From assembly GCF_004363655.1 (NCBI RefSeq), contig NZ_SNZH01000021.1:1-64000 (forward strand): a stretch of 64,000 nucleotides of DNA, given 5' to 3'. The position numbers and the translations under genes were made by a program. Shown one piece after another: positions 53,646 through 62,283 of this stretch (position 1 is the stretch's first letter; each line of letters opens with the position of its first letter). The notes beneath the pieces are model-generated. The model worked only from the letters and a program-made list of their open reading frames with translations. It ran no database searches and had not been told where the DNA came from. This DNA comes from Tahibacter aquaticus. Its GTDB lineage: Bacteria; Pseudomonadota; Gammaproteobacteria; Xanthomonadales; Rhodanobacteraceae.

Positions 53646-54683
53646 ATGGCACGCGGCGGTGTCTACAAGAGCGAGGTCGAGAAGGCGCGCAATGCGCTCC
53701 TGGCGCAGGGCAAGCACCCTTCCGTGGACGCGCTACGCGTTGCACTCGGCAACACCGGTTCCAAGACGACGATCCACCGCTACCTGAAGGAGCTGGAAGC
53801 GGAAGATGCACAAGGCGTCGGCGGGAAATTCCCGCTGAGCGATGCGCTCGCGGACCTGGTCAGTCGGCTGGCTGGTCAGTTGAATGCGGAAGCCGACGAA
53901 CGCATCGCCGACGCCCAAGCTCGATGCGACGCCCAGCTGCGCGATTGCACGGCCGCGGTAGAACAGGCCCGACAGGAAAGCGCTACGCTGACGGCGCAGT
54001 TGCGCCGCACTGAGGACATGCTGCAGGCCGAGCAGGCCGAGCACAAAGCCGCCCAGGCCAGCCTGGCGGCCGCCACGAACACCATTGGTCAGCTCGAGGA
54101 ACGAATTGCTGGGCTCTCGGCGCGCTTGAGCGAGCACGAAGCGCACGCGCAGTCGCTGGAACAAAAGCACACGCATGCCCGCGAGGCGCTGGAGCACTAT
54201 CGAGCTTCGGTGAGGGAACAGCGCGACCAGGACCAGCGCCGGCATGAACATCAGGTGCAGCAGCTGCAGATCGATCTGCGCGAGGCTCGCGATAGCGTCA
54301 CCAGCAAGAACCAGGAACTGCTGCAGCTCAACCGCGATAACGTCCGTCTCACCGAGCAGGCCGGCCAGCAAGACCGCGACGTGCGGGAGCTTCGCGCGCA
54401 AGTACGCCGGCTGGACGAGGAAGTCCAAGCACTACGCCCCCTCCCTCGGGAACTCGACGGACTACAGATCCGCTGGGCAAACGAACAACTGGCCGGCGAA
54501 GCACTACGCGCCGACCTGACCGCCGTCCGCGAAGCGTTGGCGCACGAACAGGCATCGCGCCAAGCGGCTGAAACGGCCGCAGCGCTCGCGACCGCACGCG
54601 CCCAGGCCTTCGAAGACATGCTCGCCCGGCGCGCGCCGATCTCAACCGATGAGACGCCATCGACGTCGACCCTCGGCTCCTAA
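53646..54683 (+). CDS. KfrA-like DNA-binding coiled-coil protein
   Basis: The protein has 345 residues. The N-terminal ~75 residues form a helix-turn-helix (HPSVDALRVALGNTGSKTTI), the KfrA N-domain. The rest, about 90-330, is an alanine/glutamine/glutamate-rich coiled coil with heptads (EQARQESATLTAQLRR). KfrA is an autoregulated DNA-binding protein of broad-host-range plasmids and ICEs. Its presence beside an integrase and toxin-antitoxin supports a mobile origin for this part of the window. Confidence 0.8.
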   Translation: MARGGVYKSEVEKARNALLAQGKHPSVDALRVALGNTGSKTTIHRYLKELEAEDAQGVGGKFPLSDALADLVSRLAGQLNAEADERIADAQARCDAQLRDCTAAVEQARQESATLTAQLRRTEDMLQAEQAEHKAAQASLAAATNTIGQLEERIAGLSARLSEHEAHAQSLEQKHTHAREALEHYRASVREQRDQDQRRHEHQVQQLQIDLREARDSVTSKNQELLQLNRDNVRLTEQAGQQDRDVRELRAQVRRLDEEVQALRPLPRELDGLQIRWANEQLAGEALRADLTAVREALAHEQASRQAAETAAALATARAQAFEDMLARRAPISTDETPSTSTLGS

Positions 54684-54773
54684 ACTCGACGCAACCGCTC
54701 CAGTCCGAGTTTCTTTGCAGCCTGAAATTCGCCCGTCTACACTGGTCCCACCTCAGATCCTTGGAGCAACGCG

Positions 54774-54995
54774 ATGGCAAAGAAAGATGCCCCCGGCATG
54801 CGCGGCCAGCGGTCGCGAAACGACAGCGGTCCTCTGCGCCAGAAACGCGGTGACACCAACGTCAGCACAATCGAAGCACAGTACGGGCGCGACTTCGGCG
54901 TGCGTGGTGACATGCACCTAAAGACGCTACTGGAGCGCACCGGTCATGAATCGCTGAACGACCTGATTCAGAGCAACACCGGAAAGAAATCCTAG
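54774..54995 (+). CDS. Hypothetical small basic protein
   Basis: The protein has 73 residues. The first third is Lys/Arg-rich and polar (KKDAPGMRGQRSRNDSGPLR), and the end has TLLERTGHESLNDLIQ. It resembles small conserved proteins of mobile islands. It lies 18 bases upstream of the NAD synthase gene. Function unknown. Confidence 0.5.
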   Translation: MAKKDAPGMRGQRSRNDSGPLRQKRGDTNVSTIEAQYGRDFGVRGDMHLKTLLERTGHESLNDLIQSNTGKKS

Positions 54996-55013
54996 ACGCC
55001 GAGGCCCAGCGCC

Positions 55014-55868
55014 GTGGACACGGACCCGTTCGCTGCACAGCGCGAAATTGCTGCGGCGCTCGACGTCGCTGAGCATTTTGATATCGAGACCGAGTGGCGC
55101 TGTCGGGTGGCGTTCCTAGCCGAAGAACTTCAACGCGCCGGTCGAAAATCCCTGGTACTGGGCATCAGCGGCGGCGTGGATTCGTTGACCGCCGGACGGC
55201 TGTGCCAGTTGGTGGTCGCCGGGCTTCGGACCCAGGGGTATGACGCGCGCTTCGTCGCCATGCGCTTGCCCTATGGCGAGCAGCGCGACGCGCATGACGC
55301 GGAAGCCGCGATCGCCTTCATCGAGCCCGACCAGATCCTGCGCGTCGACATACAACCCGCCGTCGACGCGACGCTGCAGTCGATGATCGACGCCGGCGCA
55401 TCGTTTGGCGACGCGCACGCCGCGGACCTTATCGCCGGCAACGTGCGAGCCCGTCAGCGCATGATCGTCCAATATGCCGCCGCCAATGCGCTGCACGGCT
55501 TGGTCATCGGCACCGATCACGCGGCAGAAGCCGTAATGGGGTTCTTCACTAAACACGGTGATGGCGCCTGTGATCTCGCGCCGTTGACCGGGCTTACCAA
55601 ACGTCGGGTTCGTGCGCTGGCCGAGCACCTGGGTGCGCCGTTTAACCTGGTGCAGAAGATCCCGACCGCGGACCTCGAGCTCTTGCGTCCGTTGCACCCG
55701 GACGAAATGGCTCTGGGTGTCCGCTACGACGCCATCGACGACTTTCTTGAGGGACGGCCGGTGGGACGAGAAGTGGCCGAACGCATCGTGTCGGTATACC
55801 GGAACACCGAACATAAGCGGGCGGGCCCCCGAACGCCGCCGAGCCGTCGCGTCAGCTGGGAGGACTGA
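55014..55868 (+). CDS. nadE: NAD+ synthase (ammonia-dependent type)
   Basis: The GTG start at 55014 gives 284 residues. SGGVDS at residues 52-57 is the PP-loop that adenylates deamido-NAD. VIGTDHAAEAVMGFFTKHGD and DLAPLTGLTKRRVRAL are conserved in NadE. The glutaminase domain is absent, so ammonia should be the donor. It ends the plus-strand genes of this accessory region and is likely a cargo gene. Confidence 0.9.
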   Translation: MDTDPFAAQREIAAALDVAEHFDIETEWRCRVAFLAEELQRAGRKSLVLGISGGVDSLTAGRLCQLVVAGLRTQGYDARFVAMRLPYGEQRDAHDAEAAIAFIEPDQILRVDIQPAVDATLQSMIDAGASFGDAHAADLIAGNVRARQRMIVQYAAANALHGLVIGTDHAAEAVMGFFTKHGDGACDLAPLTGLTKRRVRALAEHLGAPFNLVQKIPTADLELLRPLHPDEMALGVRYDAIDDFLEGRPVGREVAERIVSVYRNTEHKRAGPRTPPSRRVSWED

Positions 55869-56001
55869 GCTCGGCTTCATCCGTTCGGAACCTATCCGGC
55901 TCAGGAGGAAAGCCTGCTTGCGCACCTTAAGTACGCATTCTGTTCCGTTGCTCCAAAACCCCAGTATCGGCTCATTTCAATTTTCTAACTTACTGTAAGA
56001 G

Positions 56002-56017
56002 AAGGAATTTATTCCTT
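56002..56017. repeat. AT-rich perfect palindrome
   Basis: AAGGAAT-TT-ATTCCTT lies in a 100-base AT-rich patch (55960-56035) that stands out from the GC-rich surroundings, between convergent genes. It may be a structural or mobile-element scar. No T-run follows, so it is not a clear terminator. Confidence 0.4.
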
Positions 56018-56069
56018 ATTGGAATCTATCGGGGGATGGGCAAAAATAGCCAACCTGTGATTGAGCGCG

Positions 56070-57821
56070 TCATGCGACCACCACCTCGCGGAACATGCCC
56101 GCGGCCATGTGGTAGAGCAGGTGGCAGTGGAAGGCCCAGCGTCCGGGCGCATCGGCCGTCACGGCGAAACTCACACGCTGGGCGGGTTGTACCGAGACCG
56201 TGTGCTTGCGCACCTGGAACACGCCCTGCGGCGATTCGAGCTCGCTCCACATCCCGTGCAGGTGCATCGGATGCGCCATGGTCGAATCGTTGACCAGGGT
56301 GACCCGCAGGCGCTCATCCTTGCGGAAGTGGATTGGTTTGGCGTCGTTGAGCTTGACGCCGTCGAGCGACCAGATGAAGCGTTCCATGTTGCCGGTCAAA
56401 TGCAGCTCCAACTCGCGCTGTGGCTCGCGGGCGTCGAGCGAACCACCGATCGTGCGCAGGTCGGCGTAGGTCAGCACACGGCGGCCGTTGGCGCGCAGGC
56501 CCGTGCCTGGGTCATCGAGGTTGTCGCGGGGGTAGTCCACCCGCATGTCGGTCGTGGCGCCATACTCTGTGCGCGCATGGCGCGCCCGTGCCGGCCGCTC
56601 GACCATCCCATGCCCGGCATGCGGGCCGGCGCCGCCGGCCATGTCGGGCAGGCTGCCCATGGCCGCCATCGCGCCCATCATGTCGATCGGGTCGAGCCAG
56701 GCCGGCGACTCCAGCGGCGGCGGTTCAGCGGTCATGCCGGCCCGGGGCGCAAGGGTGCCTCGGGCGAAACCCGTTCGGTCCATCGACTGGGCGTAGATCG
56801 AATAGGCGCGCTCATCCGGTAGTTGCACCAGGACGTCGTAGGTTTCCCCCGGACCGATCCGGAACTCATCGACCTCCACCGGCTCGACCGCCTGACCGTC
56901 GGTGGCCACGACGGTGAGCTTGAGTCCAGGAATGCGCACGTCGAAGTAGGTCGCGGTACCAGCACCGATGAAGCGCAAGCGCACACGTTCGCCCGGCTGG
57001 GCCAAGGCCGTCCAGTTGCCGGCGGGCGAGGCACCGTTCATCAGGTAGGTGTAGGTGGCCGCCGACACATCACTGAAGTCCGTCGGACTCATGCGCGAGC
57101 GGTTCCACATGCGCCGTTTTTCGAGGGCAGCAGCCAGTCCCGCGCGCGAGACGTCCGCCAGCAAGTCGCCGACGGTGGGTTGGGCGAAGTTGTAGTAGCC
57201 CCCCATCTTCTTGAGGTTCAGGAACACCTGAAGGGGGTCCTCGTCGGTCCAGTCCGCGAGGATCACCGGATAGTCGCGGTCGACCACCACCGGGTCGGCC
57301 ACGCGCGGTTCGACAATCAACGCGCCATAGAGTCCGGTTTGTTCGTGCAGGGTGTGGGCGTGGTACCAGTAGGTGCCGCTCTGTACCAGAGTGAAGCGGT
57401 ACGTGAACGTCTCCCCCGGCGCGATGCCGGGGAAGCTGATGCCCGGCACGCCATCCATCTCGGGCGGCAGGATCACACCGTGCCAGTGGATCGCGGTCAT
57501 CTCCCGCAGTCGGTTGGTGACGCGCAGCGTGACCGTGTCACCTTCGCGCACGCGCAGGACCGGACCGGGCAGACGCCCGTTGACGACCGTGGCGATCCGG
57601 GGCGTGCCGGTAAAGTTCACCGGCAACTCGTCGATGACCAGATCAAACGTCGTACCGCTCAGCTGCTCAGGTCCGGCAGGCTGCGCCCAGGCGGCGCGTC
57701 CGGGGAGGCCGGATGCGCACACCGCCGCCAAGGCGGTCATGCCCTGGACGAACCGCCGCCGGCCGGAGGACGGCAGGGCGACGGAACCGGCGGGAAGGGA
57801 AAGGGGCTTGGGGGGTCGCAT
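56070..57821 (-). CDS. CopA-type multicopper oxidase
   Basis: From the ATG at 57821 the protein has 583 residues. GRRRFVQGMTAL at the N-terminus is a Tat signal. The copper motifs are HWHG, YWYHAH, HPMHLHG and FHCHLLYHM. The Met/His-rich segment between the second and third domains is short (MMGAMAAMGSLPDMAGGAGP). It belongs to the CopA group and is the last gene of the operon that starts with phosphoketolase. The link of a copper oxidase with this metabolic operon is unusual. Confidence 0.92.
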   Translation of the reverse strand: MRPPKPLSLPAGSVALPSSGRRRFVQGMTALAAVCASGLPGRAAWAQPAGPEQLSGTTFDLVIDELPVNFTGTPRIATVVNGRLPGPVLRVREGDTVTLRVTNRLREMTAIHWHGVILPPEMDGVPGISFPGIAPGETFTYRFTLVQSGTYWYHAHTLHEQTGLYGALIVEPRVADPVVVDRDYPVILADWTDEDPLQVFLNLKKMGGYYNFAQPTVGDLLADVSRAGLAAALEKRRMWNRSRMSPTDFSDVSAATYTYLMNGASPAGNWTALAQPGERVRLRFIGAGTATYFDVRIPGLKLTVVATDGQAVEPVEVDEFRIGPGETYDVLVQLPDERAYSIYAQSMDRTGFARGTLAPRAGMTAEPPPLESPAWLDPIDMMGAMAAMGSLPDMAGGAGPHAGHGMVERPARARHARTEYGATTDMRVDYPRDNLDDPGTGLRANGRRVLTYADLRTIGGSLDAREPQRELELHLTGNMERFIWSLDGVKLNDAKPIHFRKDERLRVTLVNDSTMAHPMHLHGMWSELESPQGVFQVRKHTVSVQPAQRVSFAVTADAPGRWAFHCHLLYHMAAGMFREVVVA

Positions 57822-57840
57822 CGCGAGGTCTCCTTGTGAC

Positions 57841-58359
57841 TCAGTGGCCGGCGTGGCCGGGCGCCGCGCTCGCCAGGGCCTGCTGCAGGCGCGCCTCGAT
57901 ATCGGCCGGCAGCGAGGTCTTGAGCACACGCCCGCCCGTGCCCTCGAGCTCAGCGATCACCTTGTCGGTGGTCATCGACCGGACGAGCACGAACAAGGCC
58001 GAACAGCACGGCTCGACCTCGGCGCTCAATTCGCGGATGAACTCATCGTCGATGCCGTAGTCGCTCTGCCGCGCCGCCAACGCGCCGAGCCCGGCGCCGC
58101 CCAAGCCACCCACCGCCAGGCCCAACGGCCCGGCGAAGATGACGCCGACCAACAGGCCCCAAAAGGCCCCGGTCGCGGCGCCCGCCGAGATCAGGTTGAT
58201 GGACTGCTGCAGATGCAGCTTGCCGTCGGCGTTTCGTCGCACGATCACCGCATCTTCCAGCGCGATCAGGTACTCGCGCTGCAGGTCTTGCAGTCGTGCC
58301 AGCGTCTGGGCGGCAGCGTCTTCCTGGTGCTTGTAGATCACGGCAATGAGGGTGTTCAT
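57841..58359 (-). CDS. DUF1269 membrane protein
   Basis: The start at 58359 gives 172 residues. A glycine-zipper pair of membrane helices (about 60-100, GAFWGLLVGVIFAGPLGLAV) stands between two soluble parts. This is the DUF1269 layout, a family linked to stress but of unknown function. It is 19 bases before the multicopper oxidase gene and 68 after cfa. Confidence 0.8.
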   Translation of the reverse strand: MNTLIAVIYKHQEDAAAQTLARLQDLQREYLIALEDAVIVRRNADGKLHLQQSINLISAGAATGAFWGLLVGVIFAGPLGLAVGGLGGAGLGALAARQSDYGIDDEFIRELSAEVEPCCSALFVLVRSMTTDKVIAELEGTGGRVLKTSLPADIEARLQQALASAAPGHAGH

Positions 58360-58427
58360 GGAGGGACTCCGGTGAAGTGGGTGGGGGTAACGGACGGGCA
58401 GGAACAAGGAAGCCGAGACCACGGGAC

Positions 58428-59567
58428 TCAGCGAGGGGCGACATACCCCCCGCGCACACCGCGGGGGGAGAGCACGAGTTGCCAGAGCTGGGCCTGTCGG
58501 ACCCGGAACAGGGCCATGCTCGAGGCCAGGTAGAACCGCCACATGCGGCGGAACCGCTCGTCGTAGCGCGCGGGCAGACGGCTCCACCCGGCTTCGATGT
58601 TGTCCCGCCACGCTTGCAGGGTGCGGTCGTAGTCGGCGCCGAAGTTGTGCCAGTCCTCCAGCACGAAGCGGCCTTCCAGGGCGGCGGTGATCTGCGCGGC
58701 CGAGGGCAGCATCGAGTTGGGGAAGATGTAGCGGTCGATCCAGGGGTCGGTATGGGTGGTGGATCGGTTGGTACCAATCGTGTGCAGCACAATCAGGCCG
58801 TCATCTGGCAGGTTGCGGGCCGCAAGCTCGAAATACTGGGCGTAGTTGCGCACGCCAACATGCTCGAACATGCCGATCGAGAAAATCCGATCGACCGGTT
58901 CATGGAAGTCGCGGTAGTCCTGCACGCGGATTTCGATGGGCAGCCCCCGGCAGCGCTCCCGGGCATAGGCGGCCTGCTCGCACGAGACCGTCAGCCCGAC
59001 ACCGTGAACGCCGTAGCGCTCGGCCGCGTATCGCAGCGCCTCGCCCCAGCCGCAGCCGATGTCCAGGACCCGCTGGCCGGGCTCGAGCTTGAGCTTGCGG
59101 CAGACCAGGTCGAGCTTGGCTTCCTGCGCTTCCTCCAAGTCCTGGGCCTGCCGCCAGTAGCCACAGCTATAGACCATGCGATCGCCCAGCATCACCCGAT
59201 ACAGGTCATTGCCCAGGTCATAGTGCTGCTCGCCCACGATGAAGGCCCGGCGACCGGCCTGGAGGTTGATCAGTCGCGCACGCAGCGCGTCCCAGCGGTC
59301 GCGCCAGCCCAGCACCCGGCGGTCCAGGCCGGCGGCGAGCAGCCGTGCCACCAAGCCGTCCAGGTCGGCCGCGTCCCAGGCGCCGTCCATATAAGCCTCA
59401 CCAAACCCCAGCGAGCCCTGCGCCAGCACGCGGGCAAACAGGCCCGGATCGTGCACCTGCAGATCCCAGGGGCGAGGGCCAGCGAGTTGCGCGTCGGCCG
59501 TGGCCAACAAGCGGGCGACCGTCGCCTCGCCGGGGCGGGCGCGGGTCAGTGTCATTTCCGTACTCAC
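58428..59567 (-). CDS. cfa: Cyclopropane-fatty-acyl-phospholipid synthase
   Basis: The protein has 379 residues. A GTG at 59567 overlaps the acetate kinase stop (GTGA); an ATG at 59555 is another start. VLDIGCGWGEALRYAAERYG is the SAM-binding loop. GMFEHVGVRNYAQYFE and RSTTHTDPWIDRYIFPN match the lipid-binding and catalytic parts. The enzyme adds a methylene bridge to unsaturated lipids, a membrane-stress response. Confidence 0.93.
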   Translation of the reverse strand: MSTEMTLTRARPGEATVARLLATADAQLAGPRPWDLQVHDPGLFARVLAQGSLGFGEAYMDGAWDAADLDGLVARLLAAGLDRRVLGWRDRWDALRARLINLQAGRRAFIVGEQHYDLGNDLYRVMLGDRMVYSCGYWRQAQDLEEAQEAKLDLVCRKLKLEPGQRVLDIGCGWGEALRYAAERYGVHGVGLTVSCEQAAYARERCRGLPIEIRVQDYRDFHEPVDRIFSIGMFEHVGVRNYAQYFELAARNLPDDGLIVLHTIGTNRSTTHTDPWIDRYIFPNSMLPSAAQITAALEGRFVLEDWHNFGADYDRTLQAWRDNIEAGWSRLPARYDERFRRMWRFYLASSMALFRVRQAQLWQLVLSPRGVRGGYVAPR

Positions 59568-60679
59568 GCACGCTCCTCGGCCAGCGCGGCCTCCAGTAAT
59601 TCGTCTTCTTCATTGACGTGGAACACCCAGGCACTGACCGTGGCGTGGTCGGCATGCACCGCGGGGCCGCCGCGTTGATTGGCTTCGGGGTCAAGCTCGA
59701 TGCCCATCCAGCGCAGCGGCGCGGCGATCTGGGCGCGTACAGCCGCCGCGCCGGCCCCGATGCCCCCCGAAAAGACGATGGCGTCCACACCGCCCAGGCT
59801 CGTGGCCATTGCCGCCATCGCCTGGGCCACGCGCCGCGCGTAGTGCTCGCGGGCGAGCGCGGCAGCCTCCCCGGGATCGGCCTGGAGTTCGCGCATGTCG
59901 CCGCTCAACCCGGACAGGCCCTTGAGGCCCGATTCGCGCCACAGCACCTGTTCGATTTCGGGCCAAGGCATCCGCAGGGCGTGGGTCAGGTAGCCAATCA
60001 CGCCAGGATCCAGGCTGCCCGACCGCGTCGCCATCGGGACGCCATCGAGCGGCGTCAGCCCCATCGTGGTGTCGATGCTGCGCCCATCGTGCACGGCGCA
60101 CAGGCTCGACCCGCCGCCCAGGTGGGCCATGACGAGCCGCCGATGGGCCAGCGCCGGGGCCTGGGCCTTCAGTTGTCGCCAGGCCGATTGGTAGGCGAGA
60201 CCATGGAATCCATACCGCATGACGCCGGCGGTATGCAGCCCCTGGGGCAGTGGCAGCCGGCGGGACCACGGCGCCAGATGCGCGTGCCAACTGGTGTCGA
60301 AGGCGGCAAACTGGCGGGCTCGCGGCCAGCGTCTTGCGGCTAGTTCCACCAGCGCCAGCGCCGGGGGTTGGTGCAAGGGGGCCATGGGGGCCAGGGCCGT
60401 CAGCTCGGCACACTGTGCCGGGGTCAGCACGACCGCACCGGCGCGTCGGCCGCCGTGAACCACCCGGTGCACAATCGCCTGCGGCTGTTGCGCCGCCGCG
60501 GGTAGTCGGGTCAACGCGGTGCTGAGCGCCGCGTCAACGTCAGCATCGTCACCCAGGGGAATCGTGACGCGGTGGCTGGCACCGGCCCTCTCGCCATCCC
60601 CATCCACGGTGTAGACGGCCACCTTGAGCGTGGCCGACCCCACGTTCATTACCAGCCAGTTGCGGGTCGACGCACTCAT
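59564..60679 (-). CDS. ackA: Acetate/propionate-family kinase
   Basis: From the ATG at 60679 the protein has 371 residues, slightly short of the usual ~400. NVGSATLK (phosphate loop), HRVVHGG, MRYGFHGLAYQ and AHLGGGSSLCA are all family motifs. It converts acetyl-phosphate plus ADP to acetate plus ATP, which would complete the phosphoketolase reaction encoded upstream. It overlaps both neighbours by four bases. Confidence 0.93.
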   Translation of the reverse strand: MSASTRNWLVMNVGSATLKVAVYTVDGDGERAGASHRVTIPLGDDADVDAALSTALTRLPAAAQQPQAIVHRVVHGGRRAGAVVLTPAQCAELTALAPMAPLHQPPALALVELAARRWPRARQFAAFDTSWHAHLAPWSRRLPLPQGLHTAGVMRYGFHGLAYQSAWRQLKAQAPALAHRRLVMAHLGGGSSLCAVHDGRSIDTTMGLTPLDGVPMATRSGSLDPGVIGYLTHALRMPWPEIEQVLWRESGLKGLSGLSGDMRELQADPGEAAALAREHYARRVAQAMAAMATSLGGVDAIVFSGGIGAGAAAVRAQIAAPLRWMGIELDPEANQRGGPAVHADHATVSAWVFHVNEEDELLEAALAEERA

Positions 60680-62283
60680 AAATGCCCCGACCGCGAAATG
60701 GCGCGCACCAGCCGCCAGGACAGCACCAGCGCGGCCGCGAACGCCAGCGCCGAGAGCACCGGCAGATGGCCCCACAGGCGCGGCCCGGCGCCGTGCAGCA
60801 TTATCACCGACCCGGCCAGGTACAGGCCCAGCGTCACCAGCGCCAGGGCCAGGCGATTGCCGGTGCGCGCCAGCGTCGTTTCCAGCGGCTCCAGGCCGCG
60901 ATGGTGCAGCGACAGCGCGGGCCGCCCCTCGTCCAGTCGCAGCTGCCGAAGCACCTGCATCGCCACGACCGGCAACTGCTCGGCACCCTTGATCAACTTT
61001 TCGTGCAACGGGCGCCCGGTTGACTGCTGTTGCAGCGTCTGCACGATGCGTTCGGCCCGATCCCCCAGAGCCCGCAGAAGGTCCAGCTCCGGATCCAGGG
61101 ACCGCAGGGTGTTTTCGGCCAGGAACAGCGTGCGCATCAGGACCAACAGATGACGCGGCAGCCGGAAGTGCGCGCCCGCCCCGATCCGCGCCACCCGCCA
61201 GATCGCATCTGCCATGGACCATTCGTTCAAGGGCAGGGTGGCCAGGCTGCTGAGGATTTCACTGATGGCGCGGACGTAAGCCTGACGGTCAACCGGACCC
61301 GAGATGAACCCCATGGCCACTACGGCGTCGAGTACATCCTGGGGTTCGTTGGCGACCAAGCCCTCAATGAGTTGCGCGAAGGCCATGCGCGCCGCGGGGT
61401 CCAGGAAACCGATGGACCCAAAGTCGTGGAAGCACAGACGACCGTCCGGGAGCTCAAACAAGTTGCCGGGATGGGGATCGGCGTGGAACACCCCGGACCC
61501 CATCAGCTGGTGCACATAGGCATCGAGCAGCCGTCCGGCCAGCTCGCGCCCACGCGGCGTGCGATTCCGGGACGCGATGGGTGCTCCGTGGCTGAATTCC
61601 TGGACGATCACGGCGGCCCCCACCCATGGCTCGACCACGTGGGGCAACGAGAGGTAGGGGAGCGGGTCGAGCGTGTGGGCCAGACGGCGCATGTTGCGCG
61701 CTTCCTGGACCATGTCGATCTCCTGCTGCAGGGACTGCCCGAGTTCGTCGACCAGCTCCAGCGGCTGATAGCGCCGCAGACCCGGCACCAGCCACTGGCT
61801 GACGCGCACGAAGCGCCGCAGCAGCCGCAGGTCGGCATGCACCTGGGCCACGATGCCAGGCCTTCGCACCTTGACCGCGACCGTGCGCCCGTCCGGCAGC
61901 TGGGCCCGATGCACCTGGGCGACCGACGCGGCGGCAAAAGGCACCAGCTCGAACTCGGCGAAGAGTTGGTCCACGGGCTGGCCGAACGCCGATTCGATCG
62001 CCGCCACGGCCAAGGCCGACTCGAACGGGGGCACGTGGGCATGTAGCGCTTCCAGTTCCGACAGGTACGGTGCCGGCAACAGGTCCCGCCGCAGGCTCAA
62101 CCCCTGGCCCAGTTTGACGAAGGTCGTGCCCAAGCCTTCGAGGGTCTCGCGCAGGCGCGCCGGCAGGCTTTCCGGGGCGCGCCGATGGCGCCGCCACCAG
62201 GTCCAGCCGAAGCCGCCCAGGGCCACGGCGATCTGCAGGCTGCGGGGCAGGCGCGAGGTAGGCGTTGGCTGAGGGGTGTTCAT
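60676..62283 (-). CDS. AarF/UbiB-family kinase-like protein (ABC1 family)
   Basis: The protein has 535 residues. TTFVKLGQGLSLR is the KxGQ motif of the ABC1/UbiB family, and HADPHPGNLF plus FHDFGSIG are the catalytic and metal motifs. Two hydrophobic segments sit at the C-terminus (about 478-525). UbiB-type proteins support ubiquinone synthesis or lipid handling. The gene overlaps phosphoketolase and acetate kinase by four bases, so it is tightly coupled to them. Confidence 0.88.
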   Translation of the reverse strand: MNTPQPTPTSRLPRSLQIAVALGGFGWTWWRRHRRAPESLPARLRETLEGLGTTFVKLGQGLSLRRDLLPAPYLSELEALHAHVPPFESALAVAAIESAFGQPVDQLFAEFELVPFAAASVAQVHRAQLPDGRTVAVKVRRPGIVAQVHADLRLLRRFVRVSQWLVPGLRRYQPLELVDELGQSLQQEIDMVQEARNMRRLAHTLDPLPYLSLPHVVEPWVGAAVIVQEFSHGAPIASRNRTPRGRELAGRLLDAYVHQLMGSGVFHADPHPGNLFELPDGRLCFHDFGSIGFLDPAARMAFAQLIEGLVANEPQDVLDAVVAMGFISGPVDRQAYVRAISEILSSLATLPLNEWSMADAIWRVARIGAGAHFRLPRHLLVLMRTLFLAENTLRSLDPELDLLRALGDRAERIVQTLQQQSTGRPLHEKLIKGAEQLPVVAMQVLRQLRLDEGRPALSLHHRGLEPLETTLARTGNRLALALVTLGLYLAGSVIMLHGAGPRLWGHLPVLSALAFAAALVLSWRLVRAISRSGHL

